Shown: positions 16,521-22,500 of the stretch, piece after piece | Layout: the number at the start of each line of letters is the position of its first letter | Numbering within the stretch: the first letter of the stretch is position 1 | DNA from: Prorocentrum cordatum | Lineage: Eukaryota > Sar > Dinophyceae > Prorocentrales > Prorocentraceae | Reading direction: 5' to 3' | DNA length: 22,500 nucleotides | Assembly (NCBI GenBank): GCA_963575745.1 | Contig: CAUYUJ010000363.1 | Location: forward strand, 77,501 to 100,000 | The notes under the pieces: model-generated | Database searches by the model: none | The model's input: the letters and a program-made list of their open reading frames with translations, nothing else | What the model was told of the DNA's origin: nothing | Translations under genes and position numbers: made by a program

Positions 16521-17646
16521 CGTCTTGAGGGTTTCTTGGGCCTTCTTGGAGCGCTCTTGGGCCGTCTTTGAGCGGTCTTGAGGGTCTCTCGGGCCGTCTT
16601 GGGGTGATCTTGGGGGCCTCTTGGACCGCCTTGAAAGGTGTGAAAGACGAAGAGGCGGATATGTTAAAAATGCACGTTTTCCTAAGGGAATGAGACGATT
16701 TTTGCTTGTGGGAGCCCTCTTGGGACGCCGCTTAGGGACCTCTTGGGGCGTCTTGAAGGCCTGTTGGGCCGTCTTGAGGCCATCGTAGGCGCTTGGGGGT
16801 GATATTTCGGCGTCTCCCGGCTCTCTTGGACCGTCTGGAGGGCTTCTCGGGCCCCTCTTGGACCGATTTGGAGCCCTCCTGGGCTCCGAAAAAGAGTTCT
16901 TGAGGGTTTCTTGGGCCTTCTTGGAGCGCTCTTGGGCCGTCTTTGAGCGGTCTAGAGGGTCTCTCGGGCCGTCTTGGGGTGATCTTGGGGGCCTCTTGGA
17001 CCGCCTTGAAAGGTGTGAAAGACGAGGAGGCGGATATGTCAAAAATGCACGTTTTCATAAGGGAATGAGACGATTTTTGCTAGTTGGAGCCCTCTTGGGA
17101 CGCCGCTTAGGGACCTCTTAGGGACCTCGTGGGGCGTCTTGAAGGCCTGTTGGGCCGTCTTGAGGCCATCGTAGGCGTTTGGGAGTGATATTTCGGCGTC
17201 TCCCGGCTCTCTTGGACCGTCTGGAGGGCTTCTCGGGCCCCTCTTGGACCGATTTGGAGCCCTCCTGGGCTCCGAAAAAGAGTTCTTGAGGGTTTCTTGG
17301 GCCTTCTTGTAGCGCTCTTGGGCCGTCTTTGAGCGGTCTTGAGGGTCTCTCGGGCCGTCTTGGGGTGATCTTGGGGGCCTCTTGGACCGCCTTGAAAGGT
17401 GTGAAAGACGAAGAGGCGGATATGTCAAAAATGCACGTTTCCATAAGGGAATGAGACGATTTTTGCTAGTGGGAGCCCTCTTGGGGCGCCGCTTAGGGAC
17501 CTCTTGGGGCGTGGACTGTTGGGCCGTCTTGAGGCCATCGCAGGCGTTTGGGAGTGATATTTCGGCGTCTCCCGGCTCTCTTGGACCGTCTGGAGGGCTT
17601 CTCGGGCCTCCTTTGGACCGTTTGGAGCCCTCCTGGGCTCCGAAAA
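16521..17646 (+). repeat. Tandem array, ~375-386 bp period, three units
   Basis: The landmark GTGTGAAAGACGA lies at 16638, 17013 and 17399. Units hold GCGGATATGT..AAAAATGCACG and a GATATTTCGGCGTCTCCCGG segment, embedded in CTTGGGCCGTCTTG-type short repeats. The second unit has an extra GGACCTCTTA. Open frames on the minus strand repeat with the unit and show no domain. Confidence 0.85.
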
Positions 17647-17745
17647 GGGACCTTGCTGGGAGTCTGCCGGGAGTCTGCCGGGACCTTGCCGGGAGTCTGC
17701 CGGGACCTTGCTGGGACCTTGCCGGGACCTTGCCGGGACCTTGCC
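17647..17745 (+). repeat. 11-bp minisatellite, nine units of two variants
   Basis: Nine 11-bp units alternate between GGGACCTTGCC/T and GGGAGTCTGCC, with no broken unit. The order is P P' P' P P' P P P P, where P is the ACCTTG type and P' the AGTCTG type. Confidence 0.9.
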
Positions 17746-17963
17746 GGGGTACTTTTCGTCCGGGGACCTATAGCCTCAACTTCGCAGCTTGCGCCACGCA
17801 CTTCCGCCGCAGGGTTTGCATCACACAGCTCGTACCGCACGGGTTGCATCGCATATCGAGTCACAAAGGCTGTGTCACAAAGCTTCCACCACGTAGCTTT
17901 CACCACACAGCCCGTCACACATAGGATTGCACCATGTACGAAACGCATCGCGTAGCTTGCAAC
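17746..17963. other. Gene-free sequence with short degenerate repeats
   Basis: Recurrent CACAGC, GTTGCATCGCA and CAAAGCTTCCACCAC words; no gene recognised. Confidence 0.5.
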
Positions 17964-18078
17964 CTATGCATATGTGTGTATACATGTACATATAGATGTA
18001 TGTATGCATGTCTGTAGGTAGGTAGGTAGGTAGGTAGGTAGGTAGGTAGGTAGGTAGGCATGTACGTACGTACGTACG

Positions 18079-18111
<33 letters not shown>

Positions 18112-19259
18112 GTGTGCGTACGTACGTATGTATGTGTGTGCGTATATGCATGCATGCACGCACGCACGCATGCAAGTATGCATGCATTCATGTATGAATG
18201 TATGTATGCATGTATGCCTGTATGCATGTACGTTTGCATGCATGCATGCATGCATGCATGCATGCATTTATCTATTTATGTATGCATGCATATGTACATG
18301 CATGCACGCACGCAGGTATGTCTGTCTGCCTGTCTGTCTGTCTGTCTGCCTGTCTGTCTGTCTGTCTGTCTGTCTGTAGGTATGTATGTATGTACGTACG
18401 TATGTACATGCATGCATGCATGTATGTATGTGTGCAGGTATGCATGCATGTATGCCTGTATGGATGCATGTATGTATGTATGTAACTATGTATGTATGTA
18501 TGTATGTATGTATGTATGTATGTATGTATGTATGTGTATATACGTCTGTATATACACATATGCACAGGTACGTGCGTACGTATGTACGTATGTGCACCGG
18601 TACGTATTTATCTATGTACGTACGTACGTACGTATGTATACATATATGAATGCATGCATGTATGCATGTATATATGTATGTAGGGATGTACTTATGTATG
18701 CATGCATTTATGCATACATGTACGCGTACATGTACATATGCATGTACTTATGCATGCATGTATGCATGTATATAGGTATGTAGGCACGTCTGTATGTATG
18801 TTTGTACGCATGTATGTGTGTATGCATGCATGTATGCATATTCATATCTATATATTTATATCTATTCATAGATATCGGTATTTACACATATGTATATGTG
18901 TATATGCATGCATGCATGTATGTGTGCATGTATGCATGTATGCACGCATACATGCACGTATGTATGTATTTATGTAGGGAGATAGGTCTTTATGCATGTG
19001 TATATGTCGGTAGGTAGGTAGGTTTGTAGGTCGATATATATATATATATATAGAGATACATATATGTATGTATCTCATATATATATATATATATGAACGC
19101 ATGTATGCATATATATGTATGTATGTATGCATGTACGTATGTATGTATGCATTCATGCAGATATGTATGTATGTATTTCTGTGTATATATATTGATATAT
19201 ATATATATATATATATATTGATATATATATATAGTTGTAACTGTATATGTATATGTATG

Positions 19260-19298
<39 letters not shown>

Positions 19299-19303
19299 CG
19301 GAG
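17964..19303. repeat. Tetranucleotide-register repeat domain
   Basis: About 1.34 kb that passes through several 4-bp repeats: GTAG (about 18013-18058), CGTA/CGTG (18062-18115), GCAT (18236-18266), GTCT (18321-18377), GTAT (18474-18535), ending in TA-rich blocks (19033-19051, 19190-19290). Frames give Met-Tyr-Val-Cys or Thr-Tyr-Ile-His strings, which are not genes. Confidence 0.92.
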
Positions 19304-19360
19304 TAGGCGGGGGGGGAGGGGCGGGCCGGTGCCGTACCCCCCCATGGAGGTAGTGGGGGG
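19304..19360. other. G- and C-run segment
   Basis: Runs of 7-8 G, then 7 C, then 7 G within about 55 bp, marking the step from TA repeat to GC-rich repeat. Confidence 0.6.
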
Positions 19361-19932
19361 GTCCCAGGGCTCCTGGGACTGCCCGGGCCCGCTCCCAAAC
19401 AGGCCACGACACGCCAAGAGGACCCTAAAGATTGCCAAGACAGCCCCAAGAGGCCCCGGACACGCCGAAGATGGCCGCAGGACGGCCGACGACGCCGCCA
19501 AAACGCCCCAAGTGCGCCTCCAGAGGCCCCTCCAAAGGGCCCCAGAAGCCGTATTTTCCTGTGGTTTTTGAACATTTTTGCGCTCTCGCATGTTCCGCCT
19601 CCCCACGGTCCCAGACGGCGTCAGAGGCCCTTCAGATCGCTCCAAGACGACCGAAGAGGCTCCCAAGAAAGCCCAGAGACGGCCCAGGAGGCTCCCCAGG
19701 TAATTCAAGAGGGCCTCGAGAGCGCCCCAAGAGAGCTCCAAGAGCGACCCGAGAGGGCCCGAAGAGCGCGACATTTCAAGGTCTCCTGCCTGAGAGGCTC
19801 CTAGGACGCCCCTGGAGGCCATCAAGAGGCTCTCAAGAAGCCCCGTGAGGCTCCCAAGAGGCCCCCCGGAAGCCCCAGTAGGCCCCCAAGGGACCCCCAG
19901 GGAAGCCCCCTGCGGGCCCCCAAGAGACCTCG
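19361..19932 (-). repeat. GGCCTCTTGGGG-type minisatellite, array 3, opposite orientation
   Basis: The + strand reads CAAGAGGCCCC-type units, the reverse complement of arrays 1 and 2. At about 19750-19770 is GCGACATTTCAAGG, the reverse of the boundary motif near array 1. Long frames exist on both strands and carry no domain. Confidence 0.7.
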
Positions 19933-20470
19933 GTAAATCGTACTTCCCAGACAGGAACATGATTCCTTGGACTTCCGCCCGCCGCCCCAACAATGTTTCC
20001 AATAAGCTTGCCGACAAGGCCAAAAAGGGCCCCTCGGTAAGCCCCCAGAGGCCCCCCTCTTAAGAGAGCCGAACAAATCATGCTCCCGGAAAGCTTCCCG
20101 AGAACATGATTCTCGGGTTGCCGCCCTCTGCCCAAACCATGTTCCCTAAACGCCTGCCAGGAAAAAAAACGATAATCCCGAGCAGCGCTTCCTGCCGCGA
20201 CGCTCGGAAACGCGTCAGGCCCCGAAGCCTCCGGAGGCGCCCAACGACACTCCAACAAATCATGTTCCCAGGAAGCCTTCCGGGAACATGATTCCTCATT
20301 CGCCCCTGCCCTAACCATGCGTCCCAAAATGCTTGCCGGGCAGCCCCCCAATGGGCCTTCATACGCGCCATCATGTCACCAGAAAGCTCTCCGATCACAT
20401 GATTCCTCAGGCTTCCGCTCCCCGCCCGCAACATCTGTCCCAAAGCGCCTGTCAAGCAGGACTCGAATGG
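19933..20470. repeat. Hairpin repeat family, four diverged units
   Basis: Units begin near 19935, 20075, 20256 and 20370. Each has an inverted repeat of the type AATCATGTTCCC...GGGAACATGATT. Each is then followed by a CCTC..CGCC..TGCCC..AACCATG..TCCCAAA..GCTTGCCGG-like tail. Spacing is 115-180 bp. Confidence 0.7.
20258..20293. other. 36-bp near-perfect palindrome (best hairpin unit)
   Basis: AATCATGTTCCC (20258-20269) pairs fully with GGGAACATGATT (20282-20293). The inner GGAAG pairs with CTTCC around a single C, leaving one unpaired A. Confidence 0.85.
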
Positions 20471-20499
20471 GCCCTGAAGTACTTTCTTAGAAGCCCCAC

Positions 20500-21077
<578 letters not shown>

Positions 21078-21364
21078 CCGCGAGGTCCCAGGCAGTCCCC
21101 AAGGGTCCCTCAAGGGAAGCCCCCGGATGCCCCCCCAGACAGCCCAACATTTCATATCCCCATCGAGCTTGTAGGGAACACGATATCGTATGCCTCCGCC
21201 CCCCCAGACCACCGCGAAGACAAGGACAAAGACGAGGGAAAGGACGAGAGGAGCAAGACGAGGCGTTGGAGAGACGGAGAGGGCGGGAGAGGACAGGGCG
21301 ACAGGCGCTGCGCCCCGCTTGCGCCGCGACGCATCCCGAGGGAGACGGGCGGGGGGCCGGGGTC
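21078..21364. other. GC-rich spacer with a fifth, decayed hairpin unit
   Basis: At about 21145-21190 the order TTTCATATCCCC...GTAGGGAACACGAT resembles the hairpin units at 19933-20470. A short CCAAGGGTCCCTC-type repeat precedes it. No gene recognised. Confidence 0.45.
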
Positions 21365-21774
21365 GGAAGGGACGGAGGAGAAAGGAGAGGAGGGGGGGGA
21401 AAGGAAGGGGAGGAGGGAGGAGGAGGAGGAGGGAGGAGGAGGAGGAGGAGGAGGAGGAGGAGAGGAGGAGGAGGAGGAGTAGGAGGAGGAGGAGGAGGAG
21501 GAGGAGGAGGAGGAGGAAGGAGGAGGAGGAGGAGGAGGGAGGGGAGGAGGAGAGGAGGAGGAGGAGGAGGAGGAGGAGGAGGAGGAGAGGAGGAGGAGGA
21601 GAGGAGGAGGAGGAGGAGGAGGAGGAGGAGGAGGAGGAGGAGGAGGAGGAGGAGGAGGAGGAGGAGGAGAGGAGGGAGGAGGAGGAGGAGGAGGAGGGAG
21701 AGGAGGAGGAGGAGGAGGAGGAGGAGGAGGAGGAGGAGGAGGAGGAGGAGGAGGAGTAGGAGGACGAGAAGAGA
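21365..21774 (+). repeat. GGA/GAG trinucleotide polypurine tract 2
   Basis: About 400 bp almost all purine on the + strand, with two T interruptions (GAGTAGG at about 21480 and 21756). Confidence 0.93.
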
Positions 21775-21936
21775 AACCAGGAGCAGGGGCGGGAGCGGGA
21801 AGGTGAGGAGGAGCACCCCAGGGCCGGTCTTTCGTCTAGGGTCGATTCAGGACGCCCATTGGATTACGAAGAGGACCTCCCGGGGCTTCCAGCGACGATG
21901 GCGTGCCCGACCCTGGGTCGTCCGACTGGGGCCGCG

Positions 21937-22011
<75 letters not shown>
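21937..22011 (+). repeat. (GAC)n microsatellite
   Basis: About 24 uninterrupted GAC units, a different trinucleotide from the GAT tract 0.9 kb upstream. Confidence 0.95.
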
Positions 22012-22219
22012 GAGAGAGGCAGGCGGAACTCCGACGTGGGACAGGGCTTCGCAGCGTCCGCCCGAACATGAACTATGCGTCGACGGGAGGCGCCTGCAAT
22101 GCCCCACGGGGCACTTCGCTTAGACGCTGAAGCCGTGTACAGAATTGACAAGAATCTAAGCGCGCGAAGCGCGTGCGGTTCTAAGACGCAGAGGGGGAAC
22201 GCGAACCGACATTTCGAGC
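22012..22219. other. Gene-free sequence with a small GC hairpin
   Basis: GCGCGC-GAA-GCGCGT at about 22160-22174 forms a short stem. At 22205-22225 GAACCGACATTTCGAGCCCT is the reverse complement of the boundary motif near array 1. Confidence 0.5.
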
Positions 22220-22345
22220 CCTCGCCCACCAGAGGGCCCCGAGAAGCCCCCAGGAGTCCCCAAGACGCCCTCCAGAGGCCCCCAGGAAGCCCCGAGAAGC
22301 TTCAAGAGGCCCCGAGGAGATTCCCAAGGGGCCCCGAGGGGCTTC
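22220..22345 (-). repeat. GGCCTCTTGGGG-type minisatellite, array 4, opposite orientation
   Basis: CCAAGACG, AGAGGCCCCC and GAAGCCCC units on the + strand, as in array 3. Confidence 0.7.
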
Positions 22346-22500
22346 CGAAAAAGTACCGCCGCCCGTATCCGAACAGGCATCCAGCAGGCCGCTGGCCCAT
22401 CGCCCAGGCATGGCGGCCTCAGGTCCACAACCCCAGTTACCAAGACGCTCGGTCTTGGGGAGGGATGCTGAGGGCAAGGGCGACGTCGACGAAGACGACG
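22346..22500. other. Right-edge sequence, nothing recognised
   Basis: GC-rich. No domain or repeat is recognised. It ends in GACGTCGACGAAGACGACG, perhaps the start of another GAC tract. Confidence 0.4.

Noticed and set aside
16488-17444. Repeated minus-strand open frames (Arg/Pro/Ser-rich)
   Set aside because: They recur with the 375-bp satellite and have no recognisable domain.
13894-17745. Tandem arrays considered as CRISPR
   Set aside because: Units are contiguous or diverged, with no constant repeat and unique spacer pattern, and the DNA is eukaryotic.
18082-18783. Met-Tyr-Val-Cys-rich open frames on both strands
   Set aside because: Products of a 4-bp repeat, repeated in every frame.

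Overview
The window looks like intergenic, transposon-rich DNA from a large eukaryotic genome. A dinoflagellate is the most likely source. The reasons are very GC-rich long ORFs without introns, tyrosine-recombinase retroelements with a cytosine-methyltransferase-like domain, and kilobases of simple repeat and GC-rich minisatellite. The genus cannot be told from the sequence, and no ordinary host gene, tRNA or rRNA was found.

Two related but diverged retrotransposons lie on the + strand. Element 1 (1-5498) is cut by the left window edge. It has an intact-looking Gag-like ORF end (1-780), a long RT-RNase H-methyltransferase-like frame (780-5060) and a tyrosine recombinase (YR, 3073-4275) nested in the +1 frame. 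Element 2 (6961-13247) is complete in length but damaged. It has a small membrane ORF (7026-7433), a Gag-like ORF (7423-8798, frameshifted), the RT-RH-MT frame (8795-12832, two frameshifts) and the nested YR (11010-12179, catalytic Tyr replaced by Cys). Both end in a split direct repeat. Element 2 shows the full A1-ORFs-B1-A2-B2 order. Element 1 shows B1-A2-B2, with the two B copies 129 bp long and identical as read.

In these elements ORF1 would make the capsid. RT and RNase H would make cDNA, and YR would insert a circular intermediate without target-site duplication. The C-terminal domain, with cytosine-C5-methyltransferase-like motifs, may modify element or host DNA. ORF1 and ORF2 overlap at stop/start (TGATG in element 1, ATGA in element 2), which suggests coupled translation. 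Element 2 sits inside a CA/TA-rich low-complexity tract, whose two halves lie at 6184-6960 and 13248-13552.

From 13.6 kb to the end the window is almost all repeats. These are GGCCTCTTGGGG-type minisatellites in both orientations, an 88-bp tandem array, and two long GGA polypurine tracts. There is also a 189-bp MITE-like element with 5-bp TSD, a foldback sequence, a 375-bp tandem array and an 11-bp two-variant minisatellite. The rest includes a 1.3-kb tetranucleotide domain, a family of hairpin repeats, and GAT and GAC microsatellites. All alignments here were done by eye.
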